From contig OZ245997.1 of NCBI GenBank assembly GCA_965230195.1, forward strand, positions 1,178,001 to 1,242,000: a stretch of 64,000 bases of DNA, read 5' to 3'. The notes under the pieces are model-generated. The model did not search any database. It saw only the letters and a program-made list of their open reading frames with translations, and had not been told where the DNA came from. Source of the DNA: Putridiphycobacter sp965230195. Lineage in GTDB: Bacteria > Bacteroidota > Bacteroidia > Flavobacteriales_D > Crocinitomicaceae. Shown here one piece after another: positions 33,130-44,062 of the stretch (position 1 is the stretch's first letter; every line of letters begins with the position of its first letter). The position numbers were made by a program, and so were the translations under genes.

Positions 33130-35080
33130 TTACGGCATAAAAGGATATGAATATCGTATCGAGACATCCTCGAGCATCTGTTGGAGTCTGTCCATCCGGG
33201 ACGTAGTGTCCATCATCCTCGCCGCCTCCTGCTGGACGGTTGCCTTGAAGATCTGTTGTGGGTGCAGGCTTGTCTGTTCCAGGTATTGGAACGTACTCGT
33301 CGACTTAGAGTAACACACAGTGCACATCTTGCCCACGATTGATCCATCCTCATCTGTCTCGATGTTGAGATTCAGAAATGGTACACTCCTGGTCCCTGCC
33401 CCACTACTGACTGTCAATCTGATCGACTGCATGCGATCTGTATAGATAGTCTTGAGCCAGTGTGAGACGTCCTCCGTTGATCTAAGCGTTGAGTCTGGAC
33501 GGGTGAGGAGGAAGATGTTATCGATATATCTCCCGTACATCCATGTCTGGGCTCTGATCGCTTGTTGAGCTGGTAGTTCACACTGTGCCCACAGTGTGAC
33601 GCAGGCTGCCCATGGGCTAAGGCTGTAGCCCATGGGCAGGCCAGATGCTTGTCTGTAGTACACCTTGGTGGAGGGGAGGATCGTTGTGATGATAACGATG
33701 TCCAGGGACCACGATATCAGATCGCATAGGAGATCACACAGGTGGTCATTCCATGCCCATGAGTGTACTTTTTTAGATCTTCTGCCCATGGGCATTGTCT
33801 GAGGAAGATCACGAGCGTCTTGAAAGCTTGATGTACTTGGTCCACAGGCACATTCGGATACAAGGCCTCTACGTCGGCTGTGTACACTATTCCCCTATCC
33901 TCGGCGATGGACAACTTCTGTATTGCGTCTCTTGCGTGTGTTGTCTCCAGGATCGCAGTTTTCGTTGCCGCCAGCAACGGGTACAGGATTCTGGCCAAGA
34001 TTCGGTTCATCCTTGACTGGATAGCACTGAATCCCTGAACAAGGGGCCGACAGGTGTACATTCCATCCCGTTTGCCCTTATGGATCTTTAGGATAGCGTA
34101 GAGTTTCGACGTGAAGAGTTGCCAGTTCTCTTCATCTAGCATCACTCTTTTCACAGGTGCGCCTGCGAATTCAATGATTTGACGCATCATTGAGTTCTGT
34201 TCGATCGTCGTATGATGTTTGTTGGTGAGCTGGTTCCAGTTCGAGGTCACACTTTTGATCTGGGCTTTCGCCTTGGCTCTGTGAGCTGATGATATGTGTT
34301 TGCATCTTGTACAATCGTCATCAGCATGGCGATATATATTGGCAGCTGGATCAGGCAGATGCCCTGATTCTTATCGGCGGGTTTGACTACCCACTGCTCA
34401 GAGTTTCTGATATTCCTGATCACCTTTCGCACACGTTTCTGCTTCTCCGTTAGTCTACCCTTGAGTTGATTCTGCTGTTGAGGCTGGAGCACGTGTTTTA
34501 TGTGCTCTGCATATGGCCCGATCACAGGATCATTTTGGAGTTCATTGGTAGACATCGATATCATTGGTGTGTCATTGGTTTTCTTGTGGGCATATATATG
34601 CTTCTTTCCACACCTCTGACTCACTCTCTTTGATGTCTTTGGTTTGCAGATGAGCACGGGCTATGTAGTCATCGATGCCCATGGCGAGGCCTTTTCGGGC
34701 GTCAGTCTCATCAGGATGCGGTATCCATTTGAGGCCGTGCTGCAGTATCTGGATCTCTTACTTAGAGAAAGGTACTATTCTGGATCTCTTACTCAGAGAA
34801 AGGTACTATTGTTCATTCCTTGTGGATGAGATGTACCAGAGATCGATCAGTTTTGTATTGTTTCTTGACATGTTCTTTGGCCAGTAGTGATGCATCATTC
34901 TTCAGTTGTCGAATCATCTTGGTGGTTAGGAGTGGTTTTTCTCCTGGGTACCAAAGCTTATTCGGCTTTCTGATCTTCGAGAGGGGTCTTATGCTTGGGC
35001 CTTCTGGCCCTTGCTGCCAAATCGGAATTAAATTTTCTGTTGTAGAAGATGCGTCTGATCCAAGTACGGCTGGCCCGAGA
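33130..35080 (-). mobile_element. decayed Penelope-like retroelement (reverse transcriptase)
   Basis: The minus strand encodes a reverse transcriptase of the Penelope-like type in several frames. From the N-terminus: LWYPGEKPLLTTKMIRQLK near 34950, LQHGLKWIPHPDETDA near 34730, QWVVKPADKNQGICLI near 34390, LYAILKIHKGKRDG near 34090, GLPMGYSLSPW near 33630 and MYGRYIDNIFLL near 33530. The GLKWIPxP and KPADK motifs are typical of this class rather than LINEs or LTR elements. Frames change at about 34995, between 34740 and 34650, near 34270 and at an A-run near 33770. The catalytic YxDD is YIDN. No GIY-YIG endonuclease is visible. The element is therefore inactive. Confidence 0.82.
34749..34810. 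repeat. 31-nt tandem direct duplication inside the retroelement
   Basis: Two copies of a 31-nt unit (beginning CTGGATCTCTTAC and ending GGTACTATT), 34749-34779 and 34780-34810, differing at one position (TTAG versus TCAG). It lies inside the former coding region of the element and shifts the frame, so it arose after or during its decay. Confidence 0.9.
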
Positions 35081-36297
35081 TCCGACGGCTGGCCCTACGG
35101 ATGTACACATCGACCATCAAACGTGTGTGCGTACAGATGTCACATCTACAAGGCGCTTGACTTCTTCTCTACCACTAAAATTAAAGCTAGAGGCGGTGTC
35201 ACAGATGCAGATGTCTTATCACCCGACGTAGCCATCGGAGACGGTTGAGTCGGCGCAGAACCGCCCTGGCGCACTGACCATCGTCGCGACGGGTGTTACT
35301 CTCTGGCCTGACTGTTTAATAACCATCGGATGGTGGACGCGGTACAAAGACTGAAGTTTGCAGCCGTCAGACTTAAGGTTAGGCAATCCCCAACCATCCT
35401 GAGTATTTAACGGCGACATTTCTCTCTAATCAATCTCGAGTTCGTGTGCTAAGTATGAGAGCGTCTTTTTCGCCGCCGTTAGCGTGTCTTTCGACTCTCA
35501 GTTTATTAACGTTGTTACACGATTCCCGACAGGCGGATCATTAGAGTATGATGATCCGCCTGTGCCCGCATCTACTACAATCAAAAACACCCTCTTACAT
35601 GATTACATCGTTGCGTCGAGAAAGAGATCTTTGCAGCTTTACAATGTCTCTCGGTCTTCAAGGACTAGAACAGATTCCTGAGCATCCGAACTCAGAAACT
35701 GAACTCTTGGGAGATATTCAATGAAGGGAACGGTTGCCAGATGCCTCTATTTAACGGGATGAAGCGATAAAAAAGACATCTTGACCTTTTGTTTGTTCTC
35801 TCCCTTATCTCTTGTTCCATCTCATCTGTCTTGTTTATGTGATCTTAATCGAACGTGTGATAATGAGCGATAGGAATTCCCGGAAGGCATTAAAGAATCG
35901 TCTATTCCAACACACTCTCTTCGACGAGTTTCACTAAACCGCATTTCATGACCCCCAAATGATGTCGGATGAGCTGCTGTCGGTGAATCATGTAAAATAA
36001 AGAGACTTCTCCCTCTCCAAATGGAATGTTTTACTCATATTTTTTACAGTCTAGCGTGCTACCGTGTTCGGATCCAGCTAGACGTTCAACGAATCTTCCT
36101 GCTCCTGGCTCTGAGGGCGTTTCTCTCGCCTGTTCTTCAATCGGATGGTCGACGCAGCTAGAAACGCAGCTATCAAAGTCTCCGTCTGTCGAAAGCAAGT
36201 TTGGCGCATTTCTTCGTACAATGCACAAACAAACAGTTCAGCGAAGGCAACACGCCAAGCATCAGACGTCAGGAGAGGCCGGTCTGAAGGTCGCCTT
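35081..36297. other. gene-poor spacer containing a hairpin
   Basis: About 1.2 kb. Open frames at 35219-35419 (minus) and 35484-35681 (plus) lack ATG starts, splice support and family resemblance. The 13-bp hairpin at 35529 is the only clear structure. The right end is the promoter of the SAC3-domain gene. Confidence 0.35.
35529..35563. repeat. perfect 13-bp inverted repeat
   Basis: ACAGGCGGATCAT and ATGATCCGCCTGT are perfect reverse complements separated by a 9-nt loop. The hairpin stands alone in the gene-poor spacer upstream of the retroelement coding strand. Its role is unknown; it could be a terminator, a small transposon remnant or a structured RNA. Confidence 0.85.
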
Positions 36298-38819
36298 ATG
36301 GACCAAAACACAAATCCCTTCTTCCCCGCCGTTTCGGCAGCGCCTTCATCACGAACACCATCCGTGCGTCTCTCCCCTTCCATCGTCTCTCGGTGATGGA
36401 GGCATCTACAGGAAGACGCTGCGGCGAACCAAGCGTGGGCAACTTACTATCGTAACTTACAGCAGAACACCGCTCTTGTGGCGCAGTACCAAGCGCAGGG
36501 CTTCTACAACCCATATGCCACGACACAGGACTACCATGGCGCATCCTCTGCGCAGATAACAGCGAACTACGCCTTCTCGTCACTCCAGCCGTCGGGCTAC
36601 GTCCAGCCCACAACCATGACAGCTTCCACAGCCCTTCCTGCAACGACTGTAAGCATACTATGTTCGTTCGTGCACTGTATATCTTGGACATTGCCTTTCT
36701 CAGGTCGATGATCCTCTGCCTCCGGGAAACGAAGATATCGAAATCCCAGGGCTTGGACCCTCAACGCCCGAGGCACAGAATCATCAAGAGGGGCACAGTC
36801 CATCTGGGAGTGCGGAGAACTCGTCCAGCGATAGCGTCCATGTACAACAGTTTATGCAAAGACAAGGGAATTCTGCTAAAACGACGGATACGACGAAGGC
36901 AGCCTCTTCTGGTAACGCTGCTACAGATGCCAGTCGACAGGAATTGTATCTTCAGCAATTGCAGCCAGAGCAGTTCATTGCCTATCAGCAATACAACACA
37001 GTCGTGGGTGCTCAGAAAAACCAGCAGGTCGCTGATCCCTCTCTTGCCTTTCTTTGTATAATGATGCGAAGATATGGAATTAGGTGCCAGGATTGGAAGC
37101 GCGTGCACCCCCTGTGCTCTCTGCTGGATTCAATTTCAAGAACCCGCAGACGGTTGCAACGGCGAGCGCTCCATTTTTGATCAAACCAGGAATTCCCGAG
37201 AAGACAAAGCCCGCTGCCCCTCCTGCTTACATCTCCATCCCTCCCCCTCAACCATCTACTGAAGTCTTGCTGAAGCCGAAACAGGAGACGGAAGAGGCAC
37301 AGAAGACAGTAAACAAGCCACCCATCGATCCTCCAGTCCAGCGAAAACGGAGGAAGTAACCTTCGGCGAGGCATAACCAGGTGATGAAATGTTAAACTCG
37401 TACAGGTTTGAGAAGAATCCACCTCCAATGAGCAAACCATTACACATATCCACCATCGAAGAAGAACTGAAGAAACAAGAGAGAAGTGCCAGATTCAGTC
37501 GATTGACAGTCACAGCTCCATCGTACACTCCTGAGGAACCGAAGCACAAGTCCAAGCTCATTGTAAGCGCATCCTTTCCATGACAAGGCAGCGAAGTTGG
37601 ATGATGCTCCTCCACAGGGAACCAGTCAAGATTTGGAGAAGAGCTATTTTCGATTGTCTTGCCGGCCAGATCCTTCAGTCGTCCGACCGGAGTCTGTTCT
37701 AGAGAAGGCACTGAAACGTTTAGTTGCCCTTCTCAGTCAAAAGGAAGTGGATTACTTTTACGCCGTCGATCAGTTCAAGGTATCATGCATCTCTGGAGGG
37801 ATTCTGATGTTGAGAATGGATGTCGCTTCAGGGCATGCGACAGGACTGTACTGTTCAGCAACTTCAGTCAGAGACATGTGTTCGCATCTACGAGGCATCG
37901 GCACGTGCACATTTGGAGTATGGTGACATCTGGGAGTACAATCAGTGCCAGTCCAACCTCGAAGCATTGTACAAAATTGGTATCCATGGATGCCGCTCTG
38001 AGTTCGTTGCCTATCGTATCCTCTACCAAGTAATGCACATCAATAAAGGAGAGGCCATTAGCATGAACAAAACCATCCGGACGCTGGATCCTCAAGCAAG
38101 CATCCGGGGCTGAATATGTGTATCCTGTAAAACGAGGTGTCTGTTCAGGATCGCCAGGCAACAGAGGTGCAGCATGCATTGAAGTTGACAGCTGCCTTCA
38201 TTCAGAACGACCTCGCTCAGGTCTTTGCCCTCTACGCCCAAGCACCGAATTTGGGACGCGCTCTGGTCGATCATGTTCTCGATGAGGTGCGGTACAAGGC
38301 AGCACGCTTGTTTATAAAATCTATCCGGTAAAACAACAGAGGTATCCGTCTTCAAGACTGAGTGGATGGTGTGATGTAGGTTACAGGAACCTGTAGATGC
38401 TTTGGTGAAGCCATTGGGTTTTTATTGCGAAGAAGCGATTGATGAACAGGGAGAGGAGATTCTCCCCGGCTGCACAGAATCTGTCCATTGTGGCGGAGCC
38501 AACCTACAGGTCATTTCACCTCATCTAAGCATCGTTATCGCATCCCTTTAGCAGACGGATCGAAAGGTGGCCGTTCAAAATTGCGTTGAATGGCTCAAAG
38601 CCCATGGAGCCGTGATCATTGAAGGTAGGTCTCTTTTAATCACACATGTTGTTCCATGGAGAGGGGTGAATGTGTCCTTGTACAGGCGATAACTCCGATG
38701 TGACGGAGACACTAATTGATCCCGTTGCCAGTCGAAGCAAGCTTTTCAAGGCCAAGGCCGAGAATGCCGTGGCCCACGGCGATCCTAACCTAGACATGTC
38801 CTACTTCCTGGTAAAGTAA
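36298..38819 (+). CDS. LENG8: SAC3/GANP-domain protein, LENG8/THP3-like
   Basis: SAC3-domain proteins link transcription, splicing and mRNA export. Eleven exons with consistent phases: 36298-36363, 36412-36648, 36704-37027, 37084-37355, 37406-37562, 37618-37779, 37832-38095, 38149-38327, 38380-38509, 38555-38624 and 38686-38819; 664 residues. The N-terminal half is Gln/Tyr/Pro-rich and disordered (LYLQQLQPEQFIAYQQY). A basic stretch PPVQRKRRK may be a nuclear signal. The SAC3 core has GTSQDLEKSYFRLSC, PDPSVVRPESVLEKAL, GMRQDCTVQQL, WEYNQCQSNLEALYKIG, EFVAYRILYQVM and HALKLTAAFIQNDLAQVF, closest to LENG8/THP3. Intron 38096-38148 begins with GC, not GT. Next gene follows after 86 nt on the same strand. 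Confidence 0.9.
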
Positions 38820-38905
38820 TTTGCGGTGACAGACGTTTTGACAGATGAAACCATTAAAGTGTAATCGCGTTAAGTGCGTTCGAATAGCGATTAGTCGTTC
38901 GAACG

Positions 38906-39976
38906 ATGAGTTCGCTTGCAGCCGCGAAGGCAGATAACTTTTACTATCCTCCGGAATGGGACCCATCGAAAGGCAACCTCGATAAGGTACATACAGTCAA
39001 GGGAGAATTGTCACCTGCCCGACTCGAGTTTCGGCTCAGTTTCATGGCACCCATGCGTTGGGCGTTCGGGCCAAGAGGCTCAAAACGGAAGGCGTTCTTA
39101 TCATACGGTACGGCACAAGGCGACGGAGGAGTGACGGAATGGATGTGTGAGCAGATTTGAGATGCCATTTAATGTCTGGTGCACACAATGTGGTGACATG
39201 ATTGGCAAAGGTCTTTTCACTTTGACATTCATTGAACTGTCAATTATGAAGTGTGATGCTGACGTGACAGGTGTGAGATTTAACGCAGAGAAGAGACATG
39301 TGGGTATGTATCACTCGACCAAGATTTGGTCCTTTGTGATGCGTCATCACTGTGGATGCAAAATCGAGATCCACACAGATCCACGCAAAACAGAATATCG
39401 CATTGTTGAAGGCATCCGGCGCAAAGTGACCATTTCTGAGTTCAATCTGATAAGAGTGCAAAGATAGGCGGTTGCAGGTGGAGAACTATTCCGCAGAGGA
39501 TGCTCAGGTGATCGATCTGGGAAAGCACGACGGGGAATCTTTGGATGTACTGTCGTCTTTTGAAAGAAAAGAACTGAACAAACGGAAAGCCCATGCAGAG
39601 CATCAGAGATTGGCAGCATTGAAAGAGGACTGTGATTTCTTTGCCAAAAATGATGCGAAGCTGAATCGATTCATGCGAGACAAGCTCCGTCCTGAGCGAA
39701 GAGATGAGAAAGCTCGAAAACAGAAGTGCGCTGAGATTACTCTCCTGTGATAACGAAGTGGTACTTGGGTTCAGGCGCAAAGCTCTGGGATTACCTGAAC
39801 ACGTCCGTCTCTTGCCTGAAAACGCCGAAGACATTACTGCTTCGAAAAAGATTCCCTTTGGACGCATTGCTCAAAAATCGCATCGCACGGTGAGGAAGGA
39901 GATTCTGAAGTCTTCCATATTTGATAAGAAATCGCGCAAAAGTGTCCGAAAACGATACAAAGAGACATCTAACTGA
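38906..39976 (+). CDS. CCDC130: CWC16/Yju2-family splicing factor, CCDC130-like
   Basis: Spliceosome-associated step factor. Six exons: 38906-38986, 39040-39107, 39155-39210, 39271-39425, 39478-39725 and 39775-39976; 269 residues. Family signature in order: the near-invariant start MSSLAAAKADNFYYPPEWDP, FHGTHALGVRAKRLKTEG, FEMPFNVWCTQCGDMIGKG, RFNAEKRHVGMYHSTKIWSF, CGCKIEIHTDPRKTEY and IVEGIRRK. The paired CxxC and CxC cysteines bind zinc. The C-terminal half is a basic coiled coil ending in RKRYKE. Introns are 47 to 60 nt. Fits a genome that depends on accurate removal of very short introns. Confidence 0.95.
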
Positions 39977-40104
39977 TGTTTGGTGTATACAGTCACTCTC
40001 CTCAGAAGGTCGGCAGTGACCTCAGTGAATATCCTCTGTAACCTCTCCATGCGTAGTACGCAATTCTCGAGTGATAGAAGCCTGTAGACAGAAACGCGTC
40101 ATTC

Positions 40105-40544
40105 TTACTCTATGTAGAGGTTCTCTCGACCTGGAGTAAACGTCAGGAGACCAAGGACAAAGAAACCCCATCCCTGGAAGTCTGATATCGACAAAGAGAT
40201 GCGTGTGGTGTACTCTCACCGCGCCGGTTGCGTCGACGAAGTGTCCTACGGCGTGGAGCAGACTGAAAACGAAGAACGTCACTCCCAGCAGCAAGAGTGA
40301 CAGGGCGAGGCAGACAGATTTGCAGATGGCAGCGCTTTCTTCATTGAAGGCTCGCTGAAACGGCGTCTGCTGACACCGTATCTGACGACTGTGCAGCAGA
40401 AATGAGGCTTACGAGTTCGCTAGGATCGTCGATGCTCAGCGGAACGTACTGACGTCTTTGGTTCATTTTTGCCTGGACTGAAATGCAGAAGAGTTGCCAC
40501 AGCTGTCGGTCGAGCTTTTCTTTTCGATATGTCGCATCCGTCAT
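40105..40544 (-). CDS. two-span membrane protein, TMEM230/DUF872-like
   Basis: Starting at ATG 40544, intron GTAAGCC...TTTCAG (about 40354-40412) and a second intron of about 47 nt give 111 residues. The first membrane span is SVCLALSLLLLGVTFFVFSL. The second span and tail are GWGFFVLGLLTFTPGREN followed by LYIE, which has the GxGFxxxGxxxFxPG pattern of TMEM230/TMEM134 (endosomal and synaptic vesicle trafficking in animals). A shorter start at 40466 would also serve. An upstream minus-strand frame at 40541-40744 overlaps the start codon by ATGA and may hold a 5' exon or a separate small gene. Confidence 0.6.
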
Positions 40545-40901
40545 GTCGGAGACTCTGAGAAGACACGGACACGCCTGTTCACGATAGTCGTCGGCATTAC
40601 AGGATCCGCCAGGATCTGCTTTACCTGCCGCATGGCAAAAGAGTGACGGACATAGAGAGGACCGTGGGATATGATACGTCGGCTGCCAATCGAGGAGTGA
40701 CGCAGAGAGGTCGTCAGCAATCCAGTAACACTTTCATTCTTCACTCCACGCGTTTCTGTAGTCGACTGATCTCAATAACCAAAATACGATAACACAGATC
40801 GTTCATCTCCAAATCTGTTTCTGAATGAAAGCCACCGGCGTGGGGCTGAATCGCATGGAAAACATTTCATGTGGGGAAATAGCGCCTATAGCATCCGAGT
40901 T
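40545..40901. other. spacer between TMEM230-like and sulfotransferase A genes
   Basis: Contains the minus-strand open frame 40541-40744 (ISHGPLYVRHSFAMRQVKQI) of unknown status. The segment near 40745-40790 is repeated near 42720-42765 as part of the sulfotransferase duplication (shared CGCGTTTCTG and AGTCGACTGATCTC). Confidence 0.4.
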
Positions 40902-42078
40902 TCATGCTGACTCAGATTTGCCAAAAGAACGTCCGAGCTCCCGAAGGGTGTTCTGACGCATCTCTTCGTAGCTCTTTGCATCAGTGAGTGGAGCGAAGAG
41001 CTTCTGCCATCGAGCATCGACCGCATCCGCCATCTCTTGTGCGAGATGAAGCTTCCATTCACCAATGTTGCCGTTTCGGACCTTTGCCGTCGTGCTCGTG
41101 ACAGCGTTAGGATCCAATCCAGCAGCAGCGTTTCTCATTTGTTTCAACGTTTTTCCACGAAATTTCGATTCATGCTTCTTCATAAAATCGAAACTGGCCT
41201 GGCGAGCAGTAAAGTGAGTGAGTGATTCTGTAAGGCTAACGTGTAATTGACGACCTGGTGCTCGACGAGATCGAGGAGATTGGCATCCCCGGCGCCGATG
41301 TTCACAAAGTCCGATATGAGCTCGACGCATCTCCTGAGATCTTCTTTCAGATCTTCATAGTGCAGCCACAAGACATTTGGATCTTTGCGGTGCGGATACC
41401 AAGACGCTACAGCTCAATTCTGATAAGAAAGTAGCATGACCCGATTAAATCTATCTCGCCTTGATGTCTTAGTTGTATTGCTGCAAACTCATTGTACTTT
41501 TCAGGAATCTCACTAGCAACAAAGTATTCGACGAACTCGTTCAGGTCAATTTCCTCTGAGGTGAAGAACCAGTTACAGAGGTATTTGTAAGTGGAAACCG
41601 CAGAGTCTTTGGGTTCGCTAGAAACAGAACTTCAAAAAGATGCAGAAAGGGCTTATGCTAACCGAGTGACGACGATGTACTTGTCAAATCCTTTAGGACA
41701 GACTTCATAGGGAAGATGCGACTTGAAGACGTTTGGCTGAAAGGGTTGTGGTGCGCCAATGTCTACGCCGTATGGACTTTTTTCGAGGTTAATAACAACA
41801 TCGTCGATCTCTTCGAAACTCATGTCGCCGCCTGAGCGCAGTCCATGGACAATCTGCCGGTTCACTGTTATTTAATGCTCAGCTCAGAGATTTAAGGTGC
41901 GTACCTGTTGGACCCATGTGGTTCCAGATTTGATGCCGGATGCGATGCAGATCTCTCCAGGGTTTGGTTTATAGTTGAGAGCTGCTTTGTAGCGTTCTGG
42001 GGTACTGAGGTTTCCGAAGGCAGTTATAGCACGATCGACGACTTCTGGAACATCTGTATATCTCCGGACAGATGCCAT
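40902..42078 (-). CDS. cytosolic-type sulfotransferase, copy A
   Basis: Transfers sulfate from PAPS to small acceptors. Five exons: 42078-41905, 41853-41663, 41617-41460, 41406-41255 and 41198-40902; 323 residues. PAPS 5'-phosphosulfate loop ASGIKSGTTWVQQ; catalytic-His segment VFKSHLPYE; 3'-phosphate motif TREPKDSAVSTY formed across intron 2; SWYPHRKDPNVLWLHYEDL; and C-terminal VRNGNIGEWKLHL (the RxGxxGxWK motif). No signal peptide, so cytosolic. Intron 3 (41407-41459) starts with GCGAG instead of GT; the matching intron in copies C and D has GT. Tandem with copy B about 2 kb away in the same direction. Confidence 0.92.
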
Positions 42079-42881
42079 TCTCACTGTATGTTACGAAGAT
42101 GTGTTTTGGCTGCGTTGTCGAATAGATGACAGACGACAACACGGTTAGTGATGTGTTTCGTCGTGAATGCGCACACGCGGCAGCGCATGCAAAGTCGAAA
42201 ACCGTACGCAATACAACAAGCAACAAACTTCACGCAGACATTGGGACGTTCGTAATGGCGCATTTGTTATGATTTTTCAGTGGATTTGTAAATTAAACAC
42301 CAATGCACTGCTTTGTAAAGTTTGTGCTTCTTAGACTAAAAGCCTGTGCACACTTTTCCGGAATGTTGTTTCGCTTGAATAACGGTAGTGGATAATGGTT
42401 CACCAAGTTTCTCTTCCGATCGCACATGTCCAGCGTCCTGTTGCACGAACACCTGCGTAATCTCGACGAATTCTCTGAACCTTGTCGTTCGCCAATCAGC
42501 AGAACCTTTTCGTTGGGCATCCTCGAGTGTATCGCTGTCGAACGCATTGTGAACAGTCCATTTATGGATGAGAATGCTAGAATCGAACTGCAGTTTTCTG
42601 TATTACATACATCCTCCAATTAAGCTCGCCGTTGGTCTGAGGCGAGAAACGCATTTCCGTTGCCGCCAGATTATCTTACAAATTTGGCAAAATTGCCAGT
42701 GGAAAACGGAAAGGAAACACGTTTCGGTCCGCGCGTTTCTGCAGTCGACTGATCTCGATCGCAGAAGGACACCGATACCGATCCTTAGTCTTTATTGTGT
42801 TCACTAATGAAGGCCGCAGCGTGGCTCTGGATCACATACAAATAGAAGTCACATGAAGAGCGGCGCATGCGTCATCCAATT
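42079..42881. other. duplicated spacer between sulfotransferases A and B
   Basis: The promoter side of A (about 42080-42480) matches the promoter side of B (about 44065-44440), for example CGCAGACATT followed by GGCGCATTTGTT and GTAAATTAAAC. The 3' side of B matches the 3' side of A. No separate gene was supported; open frames here are out of register between the two copies. Confidence 0.6.
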
Positions 42882-44062
42882 TCATAAAGATGAAGAGCCG
42901 AGGAACGGACGGTCGAGCTCCCGAAGAATGTTCTGGCGCATCTCTTCGTAGCTCTTTGCATCGGTGAGTGGAGCGAAGAGCTTCTGCCATCTGGCATCGA
43001 CCGCATCCGCCATCTCTTGTGTGAGATGAAGCTTCCATTCGCCGACGTTGCCGTTTCGGACCTTCGGCGCGGAAGTCGTGCCTGCATTCGGATCCAATCC
43101 CACAGCATGGTTTCTTAATCGCTTCAGCGTTTGATCGCTGAACTTCGACGTGTGCTTCTTCATGAAATCGAAACTGGCCTGGCGAACAATAAAGCGAGTG
43201 AGTGATTCTGTAAGGCTAACGTGTAATTGACGACGACCTGGTGCTCGACGAGATCGAGGAGATTGGAATCATTGACACCGATGTTCACGAAGTCCGATAT
43301 GAGCTCGATGCATTTCCTGAGATCTTGTTTCAGATCTTCGAAATGCAACCACAAGACATTCGGATCATTGCGGTGCGGATACCAAGACGCTACAGCTCAA
43401 TTCTGATAAGAAAGTGTGATCGGATTAGATCTTTCTCGCCTTGGTGTCTCAGTTGCAGTGCTGCAAACTCATTGTACTTTTCAGGTATCTCACTAGCCAC
43501 AAAGTAATCCACGAACTTGTTGAGACCCATTTCCTCCGAGGTGAATAACCAGTTACAGAGGTATTTATAGTTGGAAACCGTAGAGTCCTTGGGGTCACTA
43601 GAGCCGGAAATTTGTTAAGATGCGGAAAGAGCTGTTGTATATGCTTACCGGGTGACGACGATGTATTTGTCAAATCCTTTGGGACAATCTTCGTATGTGA
43701 GGTGCGTCTTGTACATGTTTGGCTGATAAGGCTGCGGCGTGTCAATTTTTGGTCCGTACGGACTGTATTCGAGAGTGAGAACAACATCGTCGATCTCCTC
43801 GAAAGACATATCGCCGCCTGAGCGCAGTCCATGGAGAATCTGCCGTGGATCAATTAATGCTGCTAAGAGGTATAATTAACGCATGTGCCTGTTGGACCCA
43901 AGTGGTTCCAGACTTGACACCGGTTGCGATGCAGATTTCTCCGGGGTTTGGCCGATAGTTGAAGACTGCTCTGAGACGTTCTGGAGTGCTAATGTTTCCG
44001 AAGACTTTGAAGGTACGAGCGACGACGTCTGGAACTTTCGTATACTTCCGGGAGGATGCCAT
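42882..44062 (-). CDS. cytosolic-type sulfotransferase, copy B
   Basis: Exons 44062-43889, 43839-43649, 43597-43440, 43389-43238 and 43178-42882, the same lengths as copy A; 323 residues. Motifs: ATGVKSGTTWVQQ, MYKTHLTYEDCPKG, TRDPKDSTVSNY, WLHFEDLKQDLRKC and VRNGNVGEWKLHL. All catalytic features are intact. Two introns use GC donors: intron 1 (43840-43888, GCACAT) and intron 3 (43390-43439, GCGAGA); in neither case is there a GT that would keep the frame. Exon 5 (KRLRNHAVGLDPNAGTTSAP) is closer to copy D than to its tandem neighbour A. C-terminus differs from the other copies (ends FLGSSSL). Confidence 0.92.
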
